From JAJDXO01 sp964620095 (GTDB lineage Bacteria > Pseudomonadota > Alphaproteobacteria > Rhodospirillales > UBA2165), in the NCBI GenBank assembly GCA_964620095.1, contig CAZUGT010000270.1:1-9518 (forward strand): 9,518 bases of DNA, given 5' to 3'. The notes below the pieces were generated by a model, which ran no database searches, was not told where the DNA came from, and was given only the letters and a program-made list of their open reading frames with translations. How positions within the stretch are numbered: position 1 is the stretch's first letter; each line of letters starts with the position of its first letter. Positions 1 to 5,916 of this stretch are shown piece after piece. Position numbers and translations under genes: made by a program.

Positions 1-9
1 TCAGGCGGC

Positions 10-489
10 TTACCCGACATCATCCACGCCCTCGTTCGGCCATTCCACCACATGATCCTCCAAATCGCCGGCATCCCGCTCGGCGACGCAGCGGCCCCGC
101 ACCGACACCCCGGCGCGATGCACGCTTTCGGGGTCGCCGGAAATCAGCGGATGCCAATCGAACAGATCCTTTCCCTCCGATATCAGCCGGTAGGCGCAGG
201 TCGGCGGCAGCCATTCGATGGCGGTCAGCGTCCCCGGCGTCAGCTTGACGCAATCGGGCACCCGAACGATTCTGTTCGCGTAATCCGTACACCGGCAGGC
301 AACCATGTCGAGGAGACCGCAGGCAACTTCGGTGTATTCCACTTCCCGGGTATCTTCATACTCGATTTTGTGGAGGCAGCACTTGCCGCACCCGTCGCAG
401 AGCGACTCCCACTCTTCGAGGCTCATCCGCTCGAGCGGCTTGACCTTCCAGAATGGTTGGTCCTTTCGGTCCTGCCGGGCAGTCGTCAC
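10..489 (-). CDS. ycgN: YcgN/UPF0260-family cysteine-cluster protein
   Basis: This 159-residue protein matches the YcgN (UPF0260) family along its whole length, by comparison with my memory of E. coli YcgN (about 150 aa). Visible landmarks are an N-terminal PFW, an EWESLCDGCGKCCLHK block with the CxxCxxCC cluster at C31, C34, C37 and C38, then C57, C65, C67, C80, a WLPPTCAY block with C98, and a DWHPL block near residue 111. The cysteine pattern suggests binding of a metal or Fe-S cluster, related to the YkgJ-type CxxCxxCC proteins, but the biochemical role of the family is not known to me. It has no signal peptide or membrane segment, so it is probably cytoplasmic. The start is GTG at 487-489. 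An in-frame TAG sits directly upstream and a strong GGAGGAG ribosome site lies six bases away, so no longer start is possible. It is transcribed divergently from the RHH gene. C134 appears to be extra relative to the family. Confidence 0.93.
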   Translation of the reverse strand: MTTARQDRKDQPFWKVKPLERMSLEEWESLCDGCGKCCLHKIEYEDTREVEYTEVACGLLDMVACRCTDYANRIVRVPDCVKLTPGTLTAIEWLPPTCAYRLISEGKDLFDWHPLISGDPESVHRAGVSVRGRCVAERDAGDLEDHVVEWPNEGVDDVG

Positions 490-495
490 CTAAGG

Positions 496-502
496 CTCCT
501 CC
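496..502 (-). promoter_or_regulatory. Ribosome binding site of ycgN
   Basis: Read on the minus strand this is GGAGGAG, six bases upstream of the GTG start at 489. It is the strongest Shine-Dalgarno sequence in the window and decides the start, because an in-frame TAG immediately precedes the GTG. Confidence 0.8.
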
Positions 503-528
503 GCCGATGATCCAAATCGCGGATGACC

Positions 529-558
529 AGTCTAGCGTGACCGGCCATTGACGGCCAA
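529..558 (-). promoter_or_regulatory. Candidate sigma70 promoter of ycgN
   Basis: On the minus strand, TTGGCC (553-558) is followed after 18 bp by TAGACT (529-534). Each hexamer matches 4 of 6 consensus bases. Transcription would begin near 522, leaving a leader of about 33 nt that contains the GGAGGAG site. This is assigned by eye only. In GC-rich genomes such matches are weak evidence. Confidence 0.35.
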
Positions 559-576
559 CCGGGCGCCGACCATTGT
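548..576 (+). promoter_or_regulatory. Candidate sigma70 promoter of the RHH gene
   Basis: TTGACG (548-553, 5 of 6 consensus bases) is followed after 17 bp by CATTGT (571-576, 3 of 6). Transcription would begin near 583, about 50 nt before the ATG at 634. Its -35 box touches the -35 box proposed for the divergent ycgN promoter, sharing base 553. The -10 box is poor, so this is tentative. Confidence 0.35.
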
Positions 577-604
577 GGGGCATGTTTCTTTCCGGCCGGT
601 TGGC
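554..604. repeat. 9-bp inverted repeat in the ycgN/RHH divergent promoter region
   Basis: The arms GCCAACCGG (554-562) and CCGGTTGGC (596-604) are perfect inverted copies separated by 33 bp. Their centres are 42 bp apart, about four turns of B-DNA, so a protein bound to each would lie on the same face. The left arm overlaps the proposed -35 box of ycgN. The right arm lies in the leader of the RHH gene. It could be a paired operator, possibly for the neighbouring RHH protein, but no binding is shown. Confidence 0.4.
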
Positions 605-633
605 AGCGCTCACGCACCCTCGAATTGCCTGAA

Positions 634-870
634 ATGATGGGTGATCCGAGCCGTATCCAAAAAAGGTCTATCCGGATCGCCGGCCACGCGACGAGCGTAT
701 CCCTGGAGCAGGCATTCTGGGACCGGCTGCGGCTCATATCCGCGGCGCGCGGCGTTTCGATCAATGGCTTGATCGCCGAGATCGACCGGCACCGGACCGG
801 CAATCTCTCGAGCGCCATCCGGCTGTTCGTCCTCGAAGAATCGGACCGCCCCAATTCCGATGACAGCTAG
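634..870 (+). CDS. Ribbon-helix-helix (RHH_4-type) DNA-binding protein
   Basis: This 78-residue protein fits the RHH_4 family of small alphaproteobacterial ribbon-helix-helix proteins. The order is a basic strand (KRSIRIAGHATSVSLE), helix 1 (FWDRLRLISAARG), a turn, helix 2 (SINGLIAEIDRHR), then a conserved tail (TGNLSSAIRLFVLE). Such proteins dimerise through the strand, which also enters the DNA major groove, so a repressor-like role is likely; no target is known. The start is uncertain. The reading frame is open from a stop at 538, and the first candidate start is TTG at 625, followed by ATG at 634 and 637. None has a clear ribosome site. I prefer ATG 634, since TTG is rare and the residues ahead of the strand are not conserved. 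Its TAG stop overlaps the stop of the convergent asmA-like gene inside one CTAG. Confidence 0.88.
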   Translation: MMGDPSRIQKRSIRIAGHATSVSLEQAFWDRLRLISAARGVSINGLIAEIDRHRTGNLSSAIRLFVLEESDRPNSDDS

Positions 871-3800
871 CGGCCCAGCCCCCGCAGAATACCCTTCAGG
901 ACATCGTCGATCTCCGGCGGCGGCCGGTCCTGCTGCTGTCGGGTTGGCTGTTGCGGGCCGGGCTCCGGGGATGCCGGTTCATTTGACGGCTGCGGCTCCC
1001 CGGTCCGCCGTGTGCCGCCCAATATGCCGGGAAGCAGCTGATCGATCACGGCGCCGGCGCCCGGGTTCTTCTTTCTCAGATTGTCGAGGCCGGGAAGGGC
1101 AATACCGCCGGTGCCCGTCCCGCCGGTTTTCAGCTTCACATTCGGGGAATCGAGCTTGCCGGTGATCTCGAACGGCACCACCGGCGGCAGCCGGGTCTGC
1201 CGGGCAAGCAGGGCACCCAGCAGGTTCCGGTCCAGCCGCACCTCGCCGGACGACCGTACCCGCCAGTTGGGCAGATCGATGCTGCCCCGGGCGCTGCCCG
1301 AACCGACCCCAGACGACAGTTTCAGGTCATTGAACGAGGCAACCCCGCGGCCGACTTGAAACGTCGAGGTGACATCGGCCAGGCCGCCGCCCCGGCGCCC
1401 GCCGAGCGCGTTAAGGGGCTGCAGGATGCCGATGACCGGTGCAAGCATGCTCCCTTGGCCCGCTCCAGCCGGGTCAATTCCCTTGAGTTCGAGGCGGCCC
1501 TCGCCGGCCAATCCGGCGACGAGGTCCGCGACCGATCCGCCGGCGGAGGTCAGATCCGCCGCGAGGGTCAGCCGTCCGGCTTTGAGCGCCGGCGAACCAA
1601 GGGCGCGCATGGCCGCGGGAAGCCCGAGATTCCGCAGATCGAGCCGTGCGGCGTACCGGCCGTTTCGCCCGGCACCGGCAATCCGTCCGCCCGCGGTCAG
1701 GGCGCCCCCGAAAATGCGGCCCGTCAGACGATTTGCGTTCAACACGCCGTTCCTGAGGGACGCCGCAAGATCAACGCCGCTCAGCGTATATTTGTCGAGC
1801 GTCAACGACTTCGACTTGAGGGTGATGTCGGCATCGGCGAGCCCAAGCGCGGAAAGATCGATGGCATCGGTGGAAAACCGTCCGCCGCCCGTGGCGATCC
1901 GGACCAGCAGTTGCCGAGGGTCGAAGTTCCCGGGACGCCGGAACACCGCGGGCCGGATCGGCCGCGCGTCGGTTGGAGATAGGGACGACCGGCGTGGCGC
2001 CGGCAGGAACCGGCCGATGTCGATGGCCCCGGTCCGCAAATTCATCGCGACCGCCGGCCTCGGCCCGCCGAGCTTTCCGCTCACGGAGCCCGATACGGAA
2101 ACATCCGCCGCCACCCCTTTCAGGCCGCTGATCGAGATGTCCGCCGGGTTGCCCGTTACCTTGGCCGAAAGATCGATTTTTCCGAGCCGGCCCGCCGGCG
2201 CGTACGAAAACCCTGCCAGGCGCAAAAGCCGCCGAAGATCGGAATTAACGATCCTGACCGCGGCGTCCACGGCGGGAACGTCGCCGAGCGCCGCGACGCG
2301 GCCGGAAAGCTTGGCTTCCCCTCGTGCCGCCTTGAGAGTCATATCGACATGGAGATCGGCCGGCGCGCCATTGAGCGTCCCGGACAGGGATACCGCTCCC
2401 AACCGGGACGGCGATACGGGCAACTGTGTTTCTGTCAGCTTCAATATTCTGGACAAATTCCTCGATCGCACATCGAGCGTCAGGTCTCGAAGCTTCGGAT
2501 TCGGGTTGAGCTGACCGGCCTCCAGGCCGGTGACGGCGCCCTTTGCATTTGCCGTAACGCCTGCGGCATCGGCAATTCGAAAGTCCCGTACCGTCAGCAC
2601 CCCGTCGAAAATCGTCGCATCGAGACGGAGATCGCGAATGGGAATTCGTCGAACCGTGAGCGCGCCGATCCGCGCCTTGAGATTGGCGTCAATGCTGCTG
2701 AGGGCCGCCAGGGGCGCCAGGGGACTCGCGGGGGGCGAGGCCGCCGGCCGGGCCTCCGCCGCGCCGGCCGCCGCGCTGCCCGCACCCGCTTTCGGCGGCT
2801 CGGCGGCGGACGCGGGGCTGCCGAGATAAGGATCGAAATTTATCTTGTCGACCAAGAGATTTGCGCCGACGGCGAGCTTTTGCCGCAGCGCAAGGGTCGC
2901 CGCACCCTTTACGCGGGTGTTGTCGACCTGCAGATCGATTTCGCTGAGCCGGATTTCCTTGGGCGTGGCGCCGACCTTGCCGGCGAAAACCAGCTTGCGA
3001 AGGCGATCCGCGGCGGCGGCCGGGGGCGTAGCGCCAAGCCAGGTCAGTACGGCGCGGAGGTCATTGGTGGACATTTCGACGTTCCCGTCGAACGCCGGTA
3101 CGCCGTCCTCGAGCGCGGCAAATCCAAACATGGCGAAATCGGAACCGCCGGGCAGCTGCGCGGACACCTGATTGACGGTGATCTCACCCGCCGAGAGCGC
3201 GGCGTCGAATTTCGCCTCCCGCACCACGCCGTCGCGATAACCGATTGTTCCCACGGTGAGATTGACGGTCGCATTGATGTTTTCGGGTATGGCAAGGGGC
3301 GCGCCGGCATCCGTGCCGGGGGCCGGCGTTCTCGGCGGCGCTATTTCCCGTGAGACCCTCGCCGTGCCAGGTGCCGGGGCTGCGGATTTCCTTTCGGCTG
3401 CGACGGGGGTTGCGGGCTTGAGAAGCGACTCGACATCCAACCGGTTCACCGTCAGCTTGGCGTTCGCATCGATCGATTTGCCGAGCGTGATATCGATCGC
3501 GCCGCTGCCTCGTATCTGGTCGAGACTTAGATCAAGTTTGGAGACCGACACGGCGTCGGCGGCCGCCGTGACGTCCGCCTTGAGCGCAAACCGGCGGGAC
3601 AGAACTTCCGGCAGGCTCGCGCCCCCGCCCAGCGCGGCCGCAAACCCGGTGAGGTTCGCCCCGTCGACGGTGATTTTGCCTTTGAACCGTGGCTCGGTCG
3701 GGAGGCCGGCAAGGGTACCGCTCATTCGGGTCTTCACGTCTCCCGGTGCAATCCGGACGTCAGCCGAAAACGGCACCGTCCGGCCATGGATGATCGCCCC

Positions 3801-4475
3801 CAATGAGATCTTGTAGCTCAATGGAATACCGTGGGCGACCAGATTGCCGGTGGTTTCCAGGGGACCGGTCAGCGAAGCGGCATTCAAGCGCCCATTGATG
3901 TTCTCGATAAGCTCCGTTCGGCCGGAGCCGTCATCCCGAAAAATGACGGTGCCGTTTTCAATGACGAAGTCGTCGACCACCACGGAAGGGGGCGCGGCAA
4001 ATCCCGGAGGCGCGCTGGCGGGCCGGCTGCCGGCACCTCCCGGCGCCGGTGCCGCGGCTTCGGGCGGTGAAAACACCAGGTTGGTGCGGCCGTCCGCAAA
4101 GATCTGTATGTCGATGGTGGGCTCCAGGAGGCGGACTGATTCGACCTGAATGTTGCCGCCAAGCAGCGGCAGCAGCGCCACCCGAACATCGAGGGATTTG
4201 AGGGCAACCATGTCGGCGGACGCGGCCCCCTCGACATTGGCAATCCGGACATCGTCGACCCGGAGCGTCGGCGCGGGCAGCACCGAGACGCCGATGTCGC
4301 CGCGGAGTTCCAGATGCCGGCCCGTGTTGTCCTTGACCAGCGTGACGATCTTGTCCTTGACCAGCTTGACGAATTCGGGCGTGCGTTGGTTCCAATCGAC
4401 AGCGCCCGGCACGATGAGAACGGCGGCGATCACGGCCAAGACCAAACCGGCAAGGACGGCGGCGGCAACCTTCAT
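867..4475 (-). CDS. AsmA-family envelope protein
   Basis: This 1202-residue protein is about twice the length of E. coli AsmA, as is common for alphaproteobacterial members. Residues 1-26 form a signal anchor (two charged or polar residues, then about 20 Ala/Val/Leu/Ile). The AsmA N-terminal domain follows (DWN at 27, TGRHLELRGDIGVSVLPAPTL at 51-71). The rest is repeated beta-rich segments of the AsmA/TamB/Mdm31 type, with Ala/Pro-rich linkers near 137-164, 354-397 and 552-592 and an AsmA_2-like region around 800-1130. It ends in a Pro/Gln-rich linker (1155-1184) and a short amphipathic end (1185-1202). Family members are thought to be anchored in the inner membrane and span the periplasm, supporting phospholipid transport or outer-membrane assembly; this role is inferred. 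The ATG at 4475 has an AAGGGA site seven bases upstream. Odd points: a 24-nt tandem duplication near residues 37-52 and a stop overlapping that of the RHH gene. Confidence 0.93.
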   Translation of the reverse strand: MKVAAAVLAGLVLAVIAAVLIVPGAVDWNQRTPEFVKLVKDKIVTLVKDNTGRHLELRGDIGVSVLPAPTLRVDDVRIANVEGAASADMVALKSLDVRVALLPLLGGNIQVESVRLLEPTIDIQIFADGRTNLVFSPPEAAAPAPGGAGSRPASAPPGFAAPPSVVVDDFVIENGTVIFRDDGSGRTELIENINGRLNAASLTGPLETTGNLVAHGIPLSYKISLGAIIHGRTVPFSADVRIAPGDVKTRMSGTLAGLPTEPRFKGKITVDGANLTGFAAALGGGASLPEVLSRRFALKADVTAAADAVSVSKLDLSLDQIRGSGAIDITLGKSIDANAKLTVNRLDVESLLKPATPVAAERKSAAPAPGTARVSREIAPPRTPAPGTDAGAPLAIPENINATVNLTVGTIGYRDGVVREAKFDAALSAGEITVNQVSAQLPGGSDFAMFGFAALEDGVPAFDGNVEMSTNDLRAVLTWLGATPPAAAADRLRKLVFAGKVGATPKEIRLSEIDLQVDNTRVKGAATLALRQKLAVGANLLVDKINFDPYLGSPASAAEPPKAGAGSAAAGAAEARPAASPPASPLAPLAALSSIDANLKARIGALTVRRIPIRDLRLDATIFDGVLTVRDFRIADAAGVTANAKGAVTGLEAGQLNPNPKLRDLTLDVRSRNLSRILKLTETQLPVSPSRLGAVSLSGTLNGAPADLHVDMTLKAARGEAKLSGRVAALGDVPAVDAAVRIVNSDLRRLLRLAGFSYAPAGRLGKIDLSAKVTGNPADISISGLKGVAADVSVSGSVSGKLGGPRPAVAMNLRTGAIDIGRFLPAPRRSSLSPTDARPIRPAVFRRPGNFDPRQLLVRIATGGGRFSTDAIDLSALGLADADITLKSKSLTLDKYTLSGVDLAASLRNGVLNANRLTGRIFGGALTAGGRIAGAGRNGRYAARLDLRNLGLPAAMRALGSPALKAGRLTLAADLTSAGGSVADLVAGLAGEGRLELKGIDPAGAGQGSMLAPVIGILQPLNALGGRRGGGLADVTSTFQVGRGVASFNDLKLSSGVGSGSARGSIDLPNWRVRSSGEVRLDRNLLGALLARQTRLPPVVPFEITGKLDSPNVKLKTGGTGTGGIALPGLDNLRKKNPGAGAVIDQLLPGILGGTRRTGEPQPSNEPASPEPGPQQPTRQQQDRPPPEIDDVLKGILRGLGR
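4327..4372 (-). repeat. 24-nt tandem duplication inside the AsmA coding region
   Basis: Positions 4327-4348 and 4351-4372 are direct copies matching at 21 of 22 bases, the only difference being G4342 against T4366. The period is 24 nt, so the frame is kept and eight residues are doubled (KLVKDKIV at 37-44, then TLVKDN and onward from 45). Identical codon choice in both copies points to a recent duplication rather than selection on the protein. Confidence 0.8.
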
Positions 4476-4482
4476 TATGGGG

Positions 4483-4488
4483 TCCCTT
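4483..4488 (-). promoter_or_regulatory. Ribosome binding site of the AsmA gene
   Basis: Read on the minus strand this is AAGGGA, seven bases upstream of the ATG at 4475. It is a partial Shine-Dalgarno match at suitable spacing and supports this start, which also gives a correct N-terminal signal anchor. Confidence 0.55.
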
Positions 4489-4550
4489 CCCTAGACAGCC
4501 CGGCCCAGGCCACGCAACCGGCTGTTCGTTCTCGTGCGGAGGACGGCGCA

Positions 4551-4579
4551 AGTGTAGAGAAACCGCCGGGTCCAGGCAA
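4551..4579 (-). promoter_or_regulatory. Candidate sigma70 promoter of the AsmA gene
   Basis: On the minus strand, TTGCCT (4574-4579) is followed after exactly 17 bp by TACACT (4551-4556). Each hexamer matches 4 of 6 consensus bases. Transcription would start near 4544, giving a leader of about 70 nt. This has the best combination of spacing and box quality among the promoters I propose here, but it is still by eye. Confidence 0.45.
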
Positions 4580-4586
4580 TTTCAAA

Positions 4587-4601
4587 CGCCGGTAATCGGC
4601 G
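4587..4601. repeat. Palindrome CGCCG-N5-CGGCG upstream of the AsmA promoter
   Basis: Perfect 5-bp arms at 4587-4591 and 4597-4601 flank GTAAT. The site begins eight bases upstream of the proposed asmA -35 box, inside the divergent asmA/MFS intergenic region. It could be an operator half of a regulatory site. Short GC arms are common by chance in this composition. Confidence 0.3.
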
Positions 4602-4605
4602 CCCG

Positions 4606-4621
4606 GTCACGCCAGTGTGAC
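4606..4621. repeat. Palindrome GTCAC-N6-GTGAC in the AsmA/MFS intergenic region
   Basis: Arms at 4606-4610 and 4617-4621 are perfect inverted copies around a 6-bp centre. It follows the CGCCG/CGGCG palindrome after four bases. The half-site orientation is the reverse of the CRP consensus (TGTGA-N6-TCACA), so I do not call it a CRP site. A regulator of either divergent gene could bind here. Confidence 0.3.
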
Positions 4622-4668
4622 GACGGGCGATTGTGTCGGTTTGTTGCGGCGACTATCGTGCCCCCGAC

Positions 4669-5916
4669 ATGTGGCGCGCCCTCCATCATCGCGATTTCGC
4701 CCTTTACGCGGCCAGCGGATTTGTCTCGAACATCGGCCTGTGGTTTCAGCGTGTCGGCGTCCAATGGCTGGTCTGGTCGCTAACCGGCTCGCTGAGTCTC
4801 GTGGCAACGGTGGCCCTGATCGAGGCGGCATGTTTTCTGGCCAGCGTTCCATTTTTCGGCACGGTCTCCGACCGCTACGACCGGCTGCTGCTGGGCCGAA
4901 TCGCACAAATCCTGCTGATGGGCGTAGCCGCAATCCTGGCGGTCCTCACCATTCTCGATATCATGACCATATTCCTGCTGATGGTCCTGATGGGCTTGGC
5001 GGGCATCTTCGAGGCGCTGTGGTCGCCGATCCGTTTGGCCATGGCGCCGAACCTCGTGCCGCGGGCCGATCTGCCGTCGGCAATCGGTATCGGGTCCATC
5101 CTGTTCAACGTGGCCCAATTCGTCGGCCCCGCATTGGGCGCCGTCATCATTGCCGCGTTCACCCTCGATCGCGAAGGCATCGGCTGGCTGTTTGCGCTCA
5201 ACGCGCTCAGTTTTCTCGGCTACCTCATCGTCCTGCTGTTTATTCGTTTGAAGCACGACGAGGTCGGGTCCCGCCCAAGATCGAATTTCGTTGCCGATCT
5301 GCGGGAGGGCATCCTCTACATCGTGACCAAAAAAGAGCTCGGGCTGTTCTTTATCCTCATCGTCTCGACGATGATTTTCATGCGTTCGTACCGGGAGAGC
5401 CTGACGGCAATCGCGGACGGCATTTACACCATGGAAGAGCTCGGGTTCGGGATTATGCAATCCGCTTCCGGCGCCGGCGGAATCATCGGTTCGATCATGG
5501 TCGCCAAGGTCAGCCGAATCAGCGGCATGGTGCGATTGCTGTTTGTCGCGGCTCTGCTGGCCGGCCTTCTCCATCTCGCCCTGTCGGCCACCAGCTCGTT
5601 TTGGATCGCGACGATTATCGTCGGGGGCATCAGCGCATTCGGATCCTACATCGGAATCGGCGGCCAGCTGGTCGTGCAGAACTCGATCGACGGGTCGGTA
5701 CGCGGGCGGGTCATGTCGCTGTGGAGCATGAACCTGCGGGGAGGGCCCGCGGCGGGCGCGTGGCTGTGGGGGCTCGGGGACAAATTTTGGGCGCTTCAGT
5801 CGGTCATCGCCGTCAGCACCGTCGTTTATCTGCTGATCCTGGGCGCTTTGCTGCCCCGCCTGCGAGGGATGGCAGCGGTCATGGAGCGCGCACCCGACGA
5901 AGCGCCTAGTCGATGA
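4669..5916 (+). CDS. Major facilitator superfamily transporter (MFS_3/EntS type)
   Basis: This 415-residue membrane protein has about 11-12 hydrophobic segments and resembles the MFS_3 group that includes the enterobactin exporter EntS. It opens with MWRALHHRDFALY and a first helix containing NIGLWFQRVGVQWLVW, a typical start for the group. The MFS signature loop between helices 2 and 3 is GTVSDRYDR (64-72). A central cytoplasmic loop (KHDEVGSRPRSNF) separates the halves, and the second half has RSYRESL and GAGGIIGSIMVAKVSR. The likely role is proton-driven efflux; the cargo cannot be told. No siderophore or antibiotic genes are nearby. An upstream GTG at 4633 would add 12 residues (beginning MSVCCGDY) that look unrelated to the family, so I prefer ATG 4669, although neither start has a good ribosome site. 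Its 3' end overlaps the convergent oxoprolinase gene by 11 bp. Confidence 0.9.
   Translation: MWRALHHRDFALYAASGFVSNIGLWFQRVGVQWLVWSLTGSLSLVATVALIEAACFLASVPFFGTVSDRYDRLLLGRIAQILLMGVAAILAVLTILDIMTIFLLMVLMGLAGIFEALWSPIRLAMAPNLVPRADLPSAIGIGSILFNVAQFVGPALGAVIIAAFTLDREGIGWLFALNALSFLGYLIVLLFIRLKHDEVGSRPRSNFVADLREGILYIVTKKELGLFFILIVSTMIFMRSYRESLTAIADGIYTMEELGFGIMQSASGAGGIIGSIMVAKVSRISGMVRLLFVAALLAGLLHLALSATSSFWIATIIVGGISAFGSYIGIGGQLVVQNSIDGSVRGRVMSLWSMNLRGGPAAGAWLWGLGDKFWALQSVIAVSTVVYLLILGALLPRLRGMAAVMERAPDEAPSR

Noticed and set aside
52..510. A 152-codon plus-strand frame opposite ycgN
   Set aside because: ycgN matches its family over its full length with a strong ribosome site; this frame has no recognisable features.
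625..633. TTG at 625 as the RHH start
   Set aside because: It is a rare start codon with no ribosome site and adds three non-conserved residues. ATG at 634 or 637 is at least as good, though this is not settled.
2349..3353. A 334-codon open frame on the plus strand opposite the AsmA gene
   Set aside because: It is an antisense shadow, highly Arg/Gly-rich with no domain; the same holds for other plus-strand frames across 860-4595.
4606..4621. GTCAC-N6-GTGAC as a CRP/FNR site
   Set aside because: The half-sites are in reversed orientation relative to TGTGA-N6-TCACA, so only an unspecified palindrome is reported.
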